NCBI GenBank assembly: GCA_944363865.1
Contig: CALVVN010000006.1
Coordinates: 1-8,041, forward strand
Length of the DNA stretch: 8,041 nucleotides
Origin: an uncultured Bacilli bacterium
GTDB taxonomy: Bacteria > Bacillota_I > Bacilli_A > RF39 > UBA660
Direction: 5' to 3'
Shown piece after piece: positions 1 to 6,990 of the stretch (positions within the stretch are counted from its first letter, which is position 1; each line of letters begins with the position of its first letter). A model generated the notes under the pieces. The model was given only the letters and a program-made list of their open reading frames with translations. It was not told the origin of the DNA and made no database searches. The position numbers were made by a program, and so were the translations under genes.

Positions 1-235
1 GAACCACTACAACATTATTTGTAACAGTTGCATCTGTGTCTATAGCCTCGGTAACACTAATACCATATAGTAATTTAGCCACAAACAATTCACTACTTCT
101 AAACTTTCCTGTTGAAATCATAAAAACTGCATATGATAACCCTGTTACTATTGTTAACATTACTAATATAAATCCAAATATAAATCTTTTACTTCTTTTC
201 TTTTGTATTACATATTCTTTTACTCTTTCTAACAT
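1..235 (-). CDS. Partial N-terminus of an unrecognised membrane-anchored, probably surface-exposed protein
   Basis: The frame opens with ATG at 235 and stays open to the window edge, giving 78 codons with no stop, so the gene continues outside. A GGGTGA-type ribosome site lies about 7 bases upstream and a consensus promoter lies before that. The protein starts with a basic segment rich in Lys and Arg (about residues 4-17). One strongly hydrophobic helix follows (about 18-38, FIFGFILVMLTIVTG), then a polar Thr/Val-rich stretch ending in TDATVTNNVVVV. This layout fits a type II anchor or uncleaved signal sequence with the rest of the protein outside the cell. No lipobox is present and no clear signal peptidase site stands out. 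I do not recognise the family. The ectodomain that would identify it is missing. The gene is separated from the upstream operon by a terminator and has its own promoter, so it begins a new transcription unit. Confidence 0.7.
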   Translation of the reverse strand, partial: MLERVKEYVIQKKRSKRFIFGFILVMLTIVTGLSYAVFMISTGKFRSSELFVAKLLYGISVTEAIDTDATVTNNVVVV

Positions 236-261
236 AACTCTTCACCCATATTCTAAATAAT

Positions 262-290
262 ATTATACTTTTTATAATTGTTATTGTCAA
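262..290 (-). promoter_or_regulatory. Consensus sigma-A-type promoter for the partial membrane protein gene
   Basis: On the minus strand TTGACA (290-285) is followed after exactly 17 bases by TATAAT (267-262), a perfect match to the vegetative consensus. Transcription would start near 255, leaving about 20 bases of leader that contain the GGGTGA ribosome site before the ATG at 235. The promoter lies between the terminator of the upstream operon and the gene. Confidence 0.85.
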
Positions 291-349
291 TTACTATTAT
301 AAATTAACCCTATATTTTATTATTCCTAATATTTCTAATCTTATTACAT

Positions 350-388
350 ATAAAAACCTTGTTTTTGCTATTTGCAAATAACAAGGTT
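350..388 (-). terminator. Rho-independent terminator closing the five-gene operon
   Basis: On the minus strand an arm AACCTTGTT (388-380) plus inner TTTGC pairs with GCAAA plus AACAAGGTT (to 355). This gives about 14 base pairs, with one bulged base at 379 and a five-base loop at 369-373. The stem is followed directly by a run of T. The plus-strand reading has no T-tract after the hairpin, so it serves the minus-strand operon. It lies 24 bases past the stop codon of the small membrane protein gene. Confidence 0.85.
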
Positions 389-411
389 AATATTAAAATA
401 ATCATTAAAAT

Positions 412-861
412 TTACACATCAAATACAACTTTTTCTTTTATATTACATATTATTTTTACTTTATGCAATAAAATTTTCTTTAAATTAAATAAAATTCCTG
501 CTATAAATAATGAAATTACATTTATAATTGCATATTTGTAATTAAATAATATTCCATTATATATATATCCCATTAAACTGATACTACTCGACATTGGCGG
601 ATATAGATAATAGCAAATAATATCTATGCTTATACTCCAAACTAATATAGACATTACAGAACATAGAATATTAATTTTATTGTTTTTTATTTTACTAAAT
701 AATACAGTAATCGTCAAAAATACAACTGCATTTATTACTGGAAATGTAATTCCCAATGATAAGTTACTACCAAAAAACATATATGCTAACCAAGTAACAA
801 TAAATATTTTTGATGTTTTCTTATTTAAAGAACTCCCTAACATTAATAATGAACTAATCAC
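412..861 (-). CDS. Small multi-pass membrane protein paired with the DUF4430 lipoprotein
   Basis: This is a 149-residue hydrophobic protein with about four likely membrane segments, near residues 18-32, 36-55, 63-87 and 108-126. A Ser-rich, Pro-containing loop (PPMSSSISLMG) precedes the last helix, and the C-terminal tail is basic. The chosen start is GTG at 861, because GAGAGG sits 7 bases upstream. An ATG at 843 is an alternative start. The gene overlaps the lipoprotein gene upstream by 8 bases, which implies coupled translation. DUF4430 proteins are known from settings with ECF-type transporter S components, and this protein could be a reduced or diverged relative. However, it is shorter than the usual S component of about 180 residues and six helices, and I see no diagnostic motif. 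Its function is therefore unassigned. It is the last gene before the terminator. Confidence 0.7.
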   Translation of the reverse strand: MISSLLMLGSSLNKKTSKIFIVTWLAYMFFGSNLSLGITFPVINAVVFLTITVLFSKIKNNKINILCSVMSILVWSISIDIICYYLYPPMSSSISLMGYIYNGILFNYKYAIINVISLFIAGILFNLKKILLHKVKIICNIKEKVVFDV

Positions 862-1234
862 TTACATACCTCTCAATCTTAAATGAATATGTTTTTCCAT
901 CTTCTACTTTACAACTAGATATTCCCGTTTGAGCATATTCATCATCTATATAGTAACTCCAATAATAATTATCTCCTTCTTCAATATCTAAAATTGATGT
1001 TATATATTCTCCGTATTCACTATCTACTGTAATTACTTTAAGATCTTCTATGTTTGTAATAACGTCAGATAAAATTTCTTCTTTTGTTTCAACTTTTTCA
1101 TCATAAATTAAATTTGACTCTTTATCATACACGTTGATAGTTACTGTATTAAGTTGTTCATCAATCTTTTCGCTATTACATGCACTTATAAATAATAGTG
1201 TTATAAATAGAAATAATATTTTTATTTTTTTCAT
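854..1234 (-). CDS. DUF4430-domain lipoprotein (transcobalamin-C-terminal-like fold)
   Basis: The protein has 126 residues. It starts with Lys residues and a hydrophobic stretch ending in the lipobox ISAC, so Cys19 should be lipidated and the mature protein anchored on the outer face of the membrane. Residues 30-123 match the DUF4430 pattern: a beta strand VTINVYD, a later segment EYGEYITSILDIEEG, the hallmark WSYYIDDEYAQTGIS (92-106), and a closing strand DGKTYSFKIER. Family knowledge links this domain to the C-terminal domain of transcobalamin and to surface proteins of Bacillota, sometimes next to cofactor transporters; the ligand here is unknown. ATG at 1234 is supported by AGGAGG about 8 bases upstream. 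The gene follows the GroEL-like gene after 30 bases and overlaps the membrane protein gene downstream. A role in binding a small cofactor for uptake is an inference. Confidence 0.85.
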   Translation of the reverse strand: MKKIKILFLFITLLFISACNSEKIDEQLNTVTINVYDKESNLIYDEKVETKEEILSDVITNIEDLKVITVDSEYGEYITSILDIEEGDNYYWSYYIDDEYAQTGISSCKVEDGKTYSFKIERYVSD

Positions 1235-1264
1235 TTTTTTCCTCCTATTTGATTATAACACTTT

Positions 1265-2794
1265 TCATATTTCTTCAACAATAGTTTTTTTAATATTTGT
1301 TTCATTTATTACAACATTTGAAATATTTAGTAATAAATTTGCTATGGAAACAGCGTTCTTTAATGATTCTATTACTACATTATATGAATCCAATATTTTA
1401 GTAGTTTGTATATTTTCTAATTTGTTTTTCTTTGTATTATATAGTATTGTATATTTTTTTTCTTTTATTTCTTTTAATATCTCACCACTTTCTAATCCGA
1501 TATTATTTATTAATTGTTTTATTGGCGTGCTTAAAACTTCTTTCATTATTTCATCGCCTTTTGTTTCTATGTCTAACTTTTCACCTATTTTGTATAATGT
1601 TAAGCCACCGCCTATTAATGCTCCATTTTTTAATGACTTTACTGAACTTAGTGCATCGTCGTATCTCATTTTCTTTTCTTTTATTTCTAAGTTTGTTAAT
1701 CCACCGACATTTATAATACCTGTGCCATTCTTTAATTTATTTAACCTGTTTTTTGCAAACTCTCTGTCAAATTCATTATTTAAATTACTATACTCTCTTT
1801 CTATTTCTTTGATATATGGACTCATACTAATATTACTAGTTATAATTATTTTTTCTTCGTCTATTATTATATTCTTTGCAGTTCCTAAATTGTTTGTTTC
1901 GCTTTTTTTATCACTTTTTTCTATATTAGCACTTGTAAGTTCTTCAATATCTTTTATTACTTTGAGTTGATTATTTCCATATTCAGGCAATGTAGTTAAA
2001 TATATATTTGTCATATTTTCATGGTTAAATGATAGTACTTGATTTACTACATATTCACTGAAGTCTTTTGCTATTATCAGTAATGGTTTATTGTTTATTA
2101 TTATGTGATTTATTATATTTTCAATTTGCTCTAAATCAGTGACGCTGTTTGTTTTAATTAATACGTACGCGTCTTCCAATTTTAATTTTTGCTTTACTTC
2201 TAAAAAATATGGAGAAACTAATAGATTTTCAAAATAGTATCCAGTTACTTCATCTATTGTATCTATTTCTTTTTTACCTTCTTTTATTTCTATTTGACTA
2301 TACTTATAAAATATATTGCTAATAATATTGCCTATTTGTTCGTCATTGCTAGAAACTGTTGCGATGTCTTTAATTATATCTTTAGTTATTTTTATTTTTT
2401 CTTTTTTTATTAACTTGATAATTTTTTTCAAACTATCTTCTATCAATTTTTTTAATATAAAAGGATTTTGACCTTTTTCTATTTCTTTTAGCCCAGATTT
2501 GTAAATCTTTTCTAGTAAAACTAATGTAGTTGTTGTCCCGTCACCAACTATTTCATTTGTTTTTATTGCAGAACTTTTTATTATAGTTAATATGGTGTTT
2601 ATTATAATATCTTCACTTTCTATATTTTCTGCTATTGTTACCCCATCATTTGTAATATATGGCATCATATTTGAATTATCTATTAACATATCGCTGCCTA
2701 ATGGTCCTAGTGTCTTTTTTACAGTACCACATATTAAGTTGATTGCTTCTTCTATTTTTTCTTTTGTCTCTTTTTCACTTATCACTTTTTTCAT
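1265..2794 (-). CDS. Divergent GroEL-like (group I) chaperonin
   Basis: This is a 509-residue chaperonin, about 40 shorter than E. coli GroEL. The equatorial ATP site looks intact: TLGPLGSD (28-35), TNDGVTIAENIE (49-59), GDGTTTT (84-90), the catalytic-type Asp in RYDDALSS (377-384), GGG (395-397) and ILDS near 467-470. The middle and apical parts align with group I chaperonins (SPYF at 194-197, KPLLIIAKD at 236-244, LGTAKNIII). The normally well-conserved apical PGFGDRRK region is replaced by PEYGNNQLK, and the C-terminus lacks the GGM repeat. No groES is adjacent. The gene overlaps the DUF4130-type gene by 20 bases and has GGAAG upstream of ATG 2794, so it is co-translated with a putative DNA repair pair. 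It is more likely a specialised paralogue than the housekeeping chaperonin. This follows from divergence and context; I cannot see whether another groEL exists. Confidence 0.9.
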   Translation of the reverse strand: MKKVISEKETKEKIEEAINLICGTVKKTLGPLGSDMLIDNSNMMPYITNDGVTIAENIESEDIIINTILTIIKSSAIKTNEIVGDGTTTTLVLLEKIYKSGLKEIEKGQNPFILKKLIEDSLKKIIKLIKKEKIKITKDIIKDIATVSSNDEQIGNIISNIFYKYSQIEIKEGKKEIDTIDEVTGYYFENLLVSPYFLEVKQKLKLEDAYVLIKTNSVTDLEQIENIINHIIINNKPLLIIAKDFSEYVVNQVLSFNHENMTNIYLTTLPEYGNNQLKVIKDIEELTSANIEKSDKKSETNNLGTAKNIIIDEEKIIITSNISMSPYIKEIEREYSNLNNEFDREFAKNRLNKLKNGTGIINVGGLTNLEIKEKKMRYDDALSSVKSLKNGALIGGGLTLYKIGEKLDIETKGDEIMKEVLSTPIKQLINNIGLESGEILKEIKEKKYTILYNTKKNKLENIQTTKILDSYNVVIESLKNAVSIANLLLNISNVVINETNIKKTIVEEI

Positions 2795-3536
2795 TTACAT
2801 CTTCCATTTCTATAATATATTTCCAATACTTTTTAGGCATTAAACTCATTTGATGTTTTTTATTTTCTCTTTCTTTAATTGATATTGTATTAAAAAAGTT
2901 TTTCCATAATTTTTCTATTTGATTTTCGTTTTCATCAAACTCTAGTTTGTTTACTTCCAAATCATCATTTACGTAATATATTTTTCCTTTTTCGTACATG
3001 CAATAAATATTTCTTTTTACATCTTTTATTACCCATTTTTCATTTCTTAATCTAACTTTAAAATGTTTTGATAGTAAAAATATTATGTTGTTTGTCGGTA
3101 ATATTTCAGCATATAAAACGTTGTTATTTAATAGTTTAAATCTTGTAAATCCTTTAAACTTATGAGTTTCTCTAGTGACATTTTTTGATATTTTTAGACC
3201 TTCATGTACACATTTCAGATTTCTCATTTGAAAAATATCATCTTCGTATTTCAAACTATTTTTTATAAAATAATATATAACTATTTCTTTGTTATTGTTA
3301 TTTGATAAATACATATTGATTATTGCTTTTTTGGTTTTATGTGATAATCTATTTAATAATTTTTTTGCTATTTTTGGATCAAACTCATATTCTTTGTATT
3401 CACTAAACAATGTAGCTACATAATTTTTTTTGCTCTGTATGGAGTAAGGCCTAGCCTTGTTAATTATTAATTTTGCTATTAGACTGATTAAGTCTATAAA
3501 TGTATCATCATATATGTATGTAACTACTCGATTCAT
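2775..3536 (-). CDS. DUF4130-type probable DNA metabolism protein (TIGR03915 family), partner of the radical SAM protein
   Basis: This 253-residue protein matches the family described as a probable DNA metabolism protein that is nearly always encoded beside the radical SAM protein found here. Visible family features are the N-terminal YIYDDTFIDLI (7-17), the central ETHKFKGFTRF (123-133), LYAEILPTNNI (141-151), KHFKVRLRNEKWVIKD (157-172) and the C-terminal LWKNFF...ISIKERENKKHQMSLMPKKYWKYI (210-241). No membrane segment or signal peptide is seen, so it is cytoplasmic. In other genomes the domain can be joined to uracil-DNA-glycosylase-like regions, which is the reason for the DNA repair assignment; no biochemical activity is certain. 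Its ATG overlaps the TGA of the radical SAM gene (ATGA), and its own end overlaps the GroEL-like gene. Tight stoichiometric expression of the three proteins is therefore likely. Confidence 0.85.
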   Translation of the reverse strand: MNRVVTYIYDDTFIDLISLIAKLIINKARPYSIQSKKNYVATLFSEYKEYEFDPKIAKKLLNRLSHKTKKAIINMYLSNNNNKEIVIYYFIKNSLKYEDDIFQMRNLKCVHEGLKISKNVTRETHKFKGFTRFKLLNNNVLYAEILPTNNIIFLLSKHFKVRLRNEKWVIKDVKRNIYCMYEKGKIYYVNDDLEVNKLEFDENENQIEKLWKNFFNTISIKERENKKHQMSLMPKKYWKYIIEMEDVNEKSDK

Positions 3537-4729
3537 TCAAATAACCTCATTTGTTCATATTTTGGCCTTTCTTCTAATATTAATTTTTTCTCAATAAAGT
3601 TTTTATTAAAATTATCTCTTTTAAAATAATATTGGTTATCACACGTTATAAAATATTTTGCTCTTTTTAAAACTACTCCCATTTTTTTTAAATCTAAAAA
3701 TGTTATTTTAAATTTTTTTCTGCATTTGATTATTCTTTTTGCGCTAGTGGGTCCAATGCCTGGTATTTTTAATAGTTCATAGTAGTTTACTTTGTTAATT
3801 TCTTTTGGAAATTCGTTTAAGTTTTTTAATGCCCATGTGATTTTTGGATCTAATAATAAATTAAAATTATCGTCTTTTTCTAATAAGTCTTTAGCTTTAA
3901 ATCCATAAAATCTCATTAACCAATCTGCTTGATATAACCTGTGTTCCCTTTTTAGTGGTGGTATTGTTAACGTCGGTAAAAGTGAACTTTGATTTATCGG
4001 AATATATGCAGAATAAAATACTCTTTTTAATGAATAATTCTGATATAATTGTGAACTTTTATTTATTATGTCGTAATCACTATCGTTTGTAGCACCTATT
4101 ATCATTTGAGTGGATTGACCTGCTGGAACAAAGTTCTTATTTTTATTTTCTTTTATTTGCTGCATTATTTTTGTTACTGATTTTTCATTTTTGCTGGGTG
4201 CTAAAAGTTTGATGCTTGCCTCTGACGGTAATTCTATATTAGCACTTAATCTATCAACTAATTGTCCAAGTTTTTTTATTGAACTTGAACTTGCTCCTGG
4301 TATCGCTTTTGCATGGATATATCCATTAAAATTATATTTATTTCTAAGTAAACTTACTGTATTTATAATTAAGTCCATTGTGTAATCTGGATTTTTAATT
4401 ACTGCAGAGCTTAGAAATAACCCTTCAATATAATTTCTTTTATAAAAGTTTACTGTTATATAGCATATTTCTTCTGGCGTAAAAGTAGCACGTTTTATAT
4501 TATTACTTCTTCTATTGATACAGTATTCACAATTGTATATACAAGCGTTTGTTAATAATATTTTGAGTAGTGAAATACATCTGCCATCATTAGAATATGA
4601 ATGGCATATTCCGCTTATAGACGCATTACCCAAACCTTTTTTACTAGCTCTTTTACTTCCGCTTGAAGAACATGATGCATCGTATTTTGCACTGTCTGAT
4701 AATATTTGTAATTTCTCTTGTACATCCAT
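3533..4729 (-). CDS. Radical SAM protein, putative DNA modification/repair (TIGR03916 type)
   Basis: The protein has 398 residues. A CxxxCxxC cluster motif (Cys63, Cys67, Cys70 in TNACIYNCEYC) should bind the 4Fe-4S cluster used to cleave S-adenosylmethionine. The N-terminus, MDVQEKLQILSDSAKYDASC with a following SSSGSKR, is typical of the family. The C-terminal part holds a helix-hairpin-helix (LLKIPGIGPTSAKRIIKCR, about 319-337) for non-specific DNA binding. The last residues, QMRLFE, resemble a sliding-clamp-binding motif (QxxLF). The start at 4729 was chosen because family homology begins there and GGTGG sits 5 bases upstream; an in-frame ATG at 4807 would add 26 unconserved residues. It is the first gene of the operon and overlaps the DUF4130-type partner by ATGA. 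The family is described as DNA repair-like, but the reaction is not established. The oxygen-sensitive cofactor suits an anaerobe. Confidence 0.9.
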   Translation of the reverse strand: MDVQEKLQILSDSAKYDASCSSSGSKRASKKGLGNASISGICHSYSNDGRCISLLKILLTNACIYNCEYCINRRSNNIKRATFTPEEICYITVNFYKRNYIEGLFLSSAVIKNPDYTMDLIINTVSLLRNKYNFNGYIHAKAIPGASSSSIKKLGQLVDRLSANIELPSEASIKLLAPSKNEKSVTKIMQQIKENKNKNFVPAGQSTQMIIGATNDSDYDIINKSSQLYQNYSLKRVFYSAYIPINQSSLLPTLTIPPLKREHRLYQADWLMRFYGFKAKDLLEKDDNFNLLLDPKITWALKNLNEFPKEINKVNYYELLKIPGIGPTSAKRIIKCRKKFKITFLDLKKMGVVLKRAKYFITCDNQYYFKRDNFNKNFIEKKLILEERPKYEQMRLFE

Positions 4730-4751
4730 AATAACCACCAACGTATATTTT

Positions 4752-4781
4752 AATATAATTTTTCGGTATTTTTCTTTCCAA
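4752..4781 (-). promoter_or_regulatory. Possible promoter for the radical SAM operon
   Basis: In the 109-base gap after the spoVE-like gene, TTGGAA (4781-4776) and TATATT (4757-4752) are separated by 18 bases. They match the vegetative consensus at 4/6 and 5/6 positions. The start would fall near 4745, just before the GGTGG ribosome site and ATG 4729. The region is so AT-rich that chance matches are expected. No convincing terminator is visible in this gap, so read-through from the cell-wall genes is also possible. Confidence 0.4.
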
Positions 4782-4838
4782 TTTATGGCTATTATTATTT
4801 TATACAAAATATAGTAATTTAAACTGACTGTTCTTAAA

Positions 4839-5915
4839 TTATTTACCTTTGATGTTTAATATAATTCCTATCATTGCATAACTCGTAAGTAAACTACTAC
4901 CACCATAACTTATAAACGGAAGCGTTACGCCCGTTACTGGCAATATACCTACGACAACCATTAGGTTTAATAAAGTTTGAAATATTAGCATAAATGATAA
5001 ACCAAATGATAAGTATTTTCCAAATAAATCTGTTTGATTTATACTTATTTTAATGCACCTATAAAAAATCGTTATAAATAATGTTGTTACTATTAGGAGT
5101 CCTAATATTCCAAATTCTTCACATATAATTGAAAAAATAAAGTCTGTTTGAGGTTCTGGTAAATAAAAATGTTTTTGTCTCGAGTTTAAAAAACCAAATC
5201 CAAGTAATCCGCCTGGTCCAATTGCATACAAGCTTTGTATTATTTGAAATCCACTACCTAATGGGTCACTCCATGGATTTAAAAATGATGTTATTCTCTT
5301 TAATCTGTATGGCGCAGCTATGATTAACCCTATTATTCCCACAAGTCCGAGTAAACCTAATTTAATAAATATTCCTAGTTTTGTACCAGTTATAAATATT
5401 AGTCCTATAAGAGAAATTACTATTACCATTCCTGTTCCAAAGTCAGGCTCTAACATTATTAAACCAAAAAACACAACAATTACTAGTAAAACTGGCCATA
5501 TAAACTCTTTTGTTTCTTTTTTATCTTTATCATTTTTAGCCAAGAACTTTGAAATGAAAATTACTAATCCTATTTTAGCTAGTTCGCTAGGTTGAATTCC
5601 TAAAGAACCTATACCAAACCAACTTCTTGACCCATTTCTTTCTACGCCAATCCCAGGAATGAGGACAAGCACTAATAATAAAAAGCAAACGCCTAATATG
5701 AGGTTTGCTTTTTTCTTATAAAATTCGTAGTTTATTTTAGATATTATGTTTATCACTACCAACCCTAATATAAAAAATATACTTTGATTTATTACGTACT
5801 TAAATGGGTTATTATATTTATATTCAGCCCATATATAACTTGAACTATATATCATTATAATTCCAAAAATACTAATTAGTAGTACTGCAAGTGATAAAAT
5901 TTTATCCTTTTTCAA
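4839..5915 (-). CDS. spoVE: SEDS-family peptidoglycan glycosyltransferase, SpoVE/FtsW type
   Basis: This 358-residue polytopic membrane protein has about ten membrane segments. SEDS proteins polymerise lipid II into glycan strands together with a class B PBP; SpoVE does this for the spore cortex and FtsW for division. Hallmarks are NGSRSWFGIGSLGIQPSELAKI (94-115), LEPDFGTGM (155-163), RLKRITSFLNPWSDPLGSGFQ (204-224), the PEPQTDFIF segment (253-261) with the probable catalytic Asp258, and PVTGVTLPFISYGGSS (326-341). The PEPQTDFIF wording resembles SpoVE, and a SpoVD-like gene is next in the cluster, so SpoVE is favoured. FtsW remains possible. The start is TTG at 5915: no in-frame ATG lies between it and an upstream stop, AGGGGGG is 6 bases ahead, and the next ATG would delete the first helix. 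It follows mraY by 21 bases. Confidence 0.88.
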   Translation of the reverse strand: MKKDKILSLAVLLISIFGIIMIYSSSYIWAEYKYNNPFKYVINQSIFFILGLVVINIISKINYEFYKKKANLILGVCFLLLVLVLIPGIGVERNGSRSWFGIGSLGIQPSELAKIGLVIFISKFLAKNDKDKKETKEFIWPVLLVIVVFFGLIMLEPDFGTGMVIVISLIGLIFITGTKLGIFIKLGLLGLVGIIGLIIAAPYRLKRITSFLNPWSDPLGSGFQIIQSLYAIGPGGLLGFGFLNSRQKHFYLPEPQTDFIFSIICEEFGILGLLIVTTLFITIFYRCIKISINQTDLFGKYLSFGLSFMLIFQTLLNLMVVVGILPVTGVTLPFISYGGSSLLTSYAMIGIILNIKGK

Positions 5916-5936
5916 ATATAACCCCCCTTTTTTATG

Positions 5937-6929
5937 TTATAGCCAAACACCGTAATAAACTGCAATCATTCCTAACATAAATCCTACTATCCAAAAAAGT
6001 TTTACTATGTCTCTTTCTTCCCAACCTAACTGTTCAAAATGATGATGTAATGGCGCCATTTTAAATACTTTTTTATTAAACTTTCTTATAGATATTATTT
6101 GTATTAGACTTGATAATGTTTCTGCAATAAAGACTCCACCTATTAATGCCAAACTTAGTTCATGCTTTGATAATATCGCTATTGATGCTAGTGTTGCACC
6201 TAATCCTAATGAACCAGTGTCCCCCATAAATACTTTTGCCGGATGGGTGTTGTAAACTAAAAATCCTAATAACGCTCCTACAAGTATGAAACAAAAAATT
6301 GCCATTTCTTGGTATCCTTCAACCCAGTTTGTTCCCCATGTTATTATTCCGAAACTCATAAAAGCTATTGCTGATAAACCTGCAGCTAAGCCATCCTCAC
6401 CATCAGTTATATTGACTGCATTAGAGGTTCCAACTAACAAAAAAAGTATAAATAATCCATATGTCCATTTTAAATCTACGCTAAAATTAAGTGATGTTAT
6501 CTCTAATATTGTCTCTCCACCACTTCTCATATAAATATAGAAAAATACTAGAGCAATAAATACCTGCGCAATTAATTTTTGTATTATACTTAAACCGTCG
6601 TTGTTGTGTCTTTTTATTTTTAAATAATCATCTATAAAACCTAATAATGAGTATGAAACGAAGACGAACATCACTATTAGCAAGTTATACGAAAAGTTTA
6701 AACTTCCTCTTATGTAAAGTAATATCATTGTAATTACTGTCGGAATTATGAATATTAAACCACCTATAGTGGGTGTACCTTCTTTTAATAAGTGTCTCTT
6801 TGTTATGTGAGTACTTATCACTTGCCCAAATTTTATTTTTCTTAAAATAGGAATCATGAAATATCCTAAAATTACTGTTATGAAAAAACCTAACATTAAG
6901 CCTAATATTGATTTTGCTAAAATTAACAT
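5937..6929 (-). CDS. mraY: Phospho-N-acetylmuramoyl-pentapeptide transferase MraY
   Basis: This 330-residue membrane enzyme transfers phospho-MurNAc-pentapeptide from the UMP carrier to undecaprenyl phosphate, giving lipid I on the inner face of the membrane. About ten helices are visible. Motifs appear in family order: GTPTIGG (51-57), the paired Asp of FIDDYLK (98-104), NAVNITDGEDGLA (170-182), PAKVFMGDTGSLGLG (230-244) with Asp237, and MAPLHHHFEQLGW (291-303). The length is normal. One oddity is Glu178, where the family normally has a hydrophobic residue, usually Leu, in TDGLDGL. The ATG at 6929 has GAGGAG 7-8 bases upstream. The gene lies between the interrupted spoVD and the SEDS gene. 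Precursor supply, polymerisation and crosslinking genes are thus grouped, though murE and murD are not in between. Confidence 0.96.
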   Translation of the reverse strand: MLILAKSILGLMLGFFITVILGYFMIPILRKIKFGQVISTHITKRHLLKEGTPTIGGLIFIIPTVITMILLYIRGSLNFSYNLLIVMFVFVSYSLLGFIDDYLKIKRHNNDGLSIIQKLIAQVFIALVFFYIYMRSGGETILEITSLNFSVDLKWTYGLFILFLLVGTSNAVNITDGEDGLAAGLSAIAFMSFGIITWGTNWVEGYQEMAIFCFILVGALLGFLVYNTHPAKVFMGDTGSLGLGATLASIAILSKHELSLALIGGVFIAETLSSLIQIISIRKFNKKVFKMAPLHHHFEQLGWEERDIVKLFWIVGFMLGMIAVYYGVWL

Positions 6930-6951
6930 AGTTATCTCTCCTCGTATATTA

Positions 6952-6980
6952 ATTATACTCTTTTAAGCAAAAAATCTAAA
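6952..6980 (-). promoter_or_regulatory. Possible promoter directly upstream of mraY
   Basis: TTTAGA (6980-6975) and TATAAT (6957-6952) are spaced by 17 bases on the minus strand. The -10 box is perfect and the -35 box matches at 4/6. The start would fall near 6945, leaving only a few bases before the GAGGAG ribosome site at 6943-6938. The very short leader lowers confidence. If active, it would uncouple mraY and the SEDS gene from the interrupted gene upstream. Confidence 0.4.
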
Positions 6981-6990
6981 GTTTACTTTA
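6969..6990 (-). terminator. Weak terminator-like hairpin after the PBP fragment
   Basis: TAAAG and CTTTA arms with a four-base loop (6990-6977 on the minus strand) are followed by GATTTTTT. The stem is only five mostly A-T pairs, so termination would be weak, and the element overlaps the candidate -35 box of the mraY promoter. Confidence 0.25.

Noticed and set aside
236..411. Possible small gene or riboswitch in the gap between the left-end gene and the membrane protein gene
   Set aside because: The gap is fully explained by the terminator, the promoter and a short leader. No conserved RNA motif or ribosome-site-led frame is visible.
1252..1281. Extended -10 box TGTTATAAT with TTGTTG upstream, before the DUF4430 lipoprotein gene
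   Set aside because: The predicted start would fall within the AGGAGG ribosome site at 1246-1241, leaving no usable leader. The 30-base gap fits an internal operon junction better.
1134..1970. Long plus-strand open frame of 278 codons opposite the GroEL-like gene
   Set aside because: It is very rich in Phe, Ile, Leu and Ser, as expected for the complement of an AT-rich coding gene. It has no recognisable motif and lies antisense to clearly conserved chaperonin codons.
1265..2794. Annotation as an archaeal-type thermosome (group II chaperonin)
   Set aside because: The apical and intermediate segments align with group I GroEL (SPYF, KPLLIIA, LGxAK, EIKEKKxRxxDAL), and no group II helical protrusion insert is seen.
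4730..4807. Upstream in-frame ATG that would extend the radical SAM protein by 26 residues
   Set aside because: The extra residues do not resemble the family, the segment would overlap the candidate promoter, and a GGTGG site supports the start at 4729.
4812..4838. Inverted repeat AATTTAA / TTAAATT after the spoVE-like gene
   Set aside because: The stem is entirely A-T, the loop is large and no T-tract follows, so a terminator is not supported.
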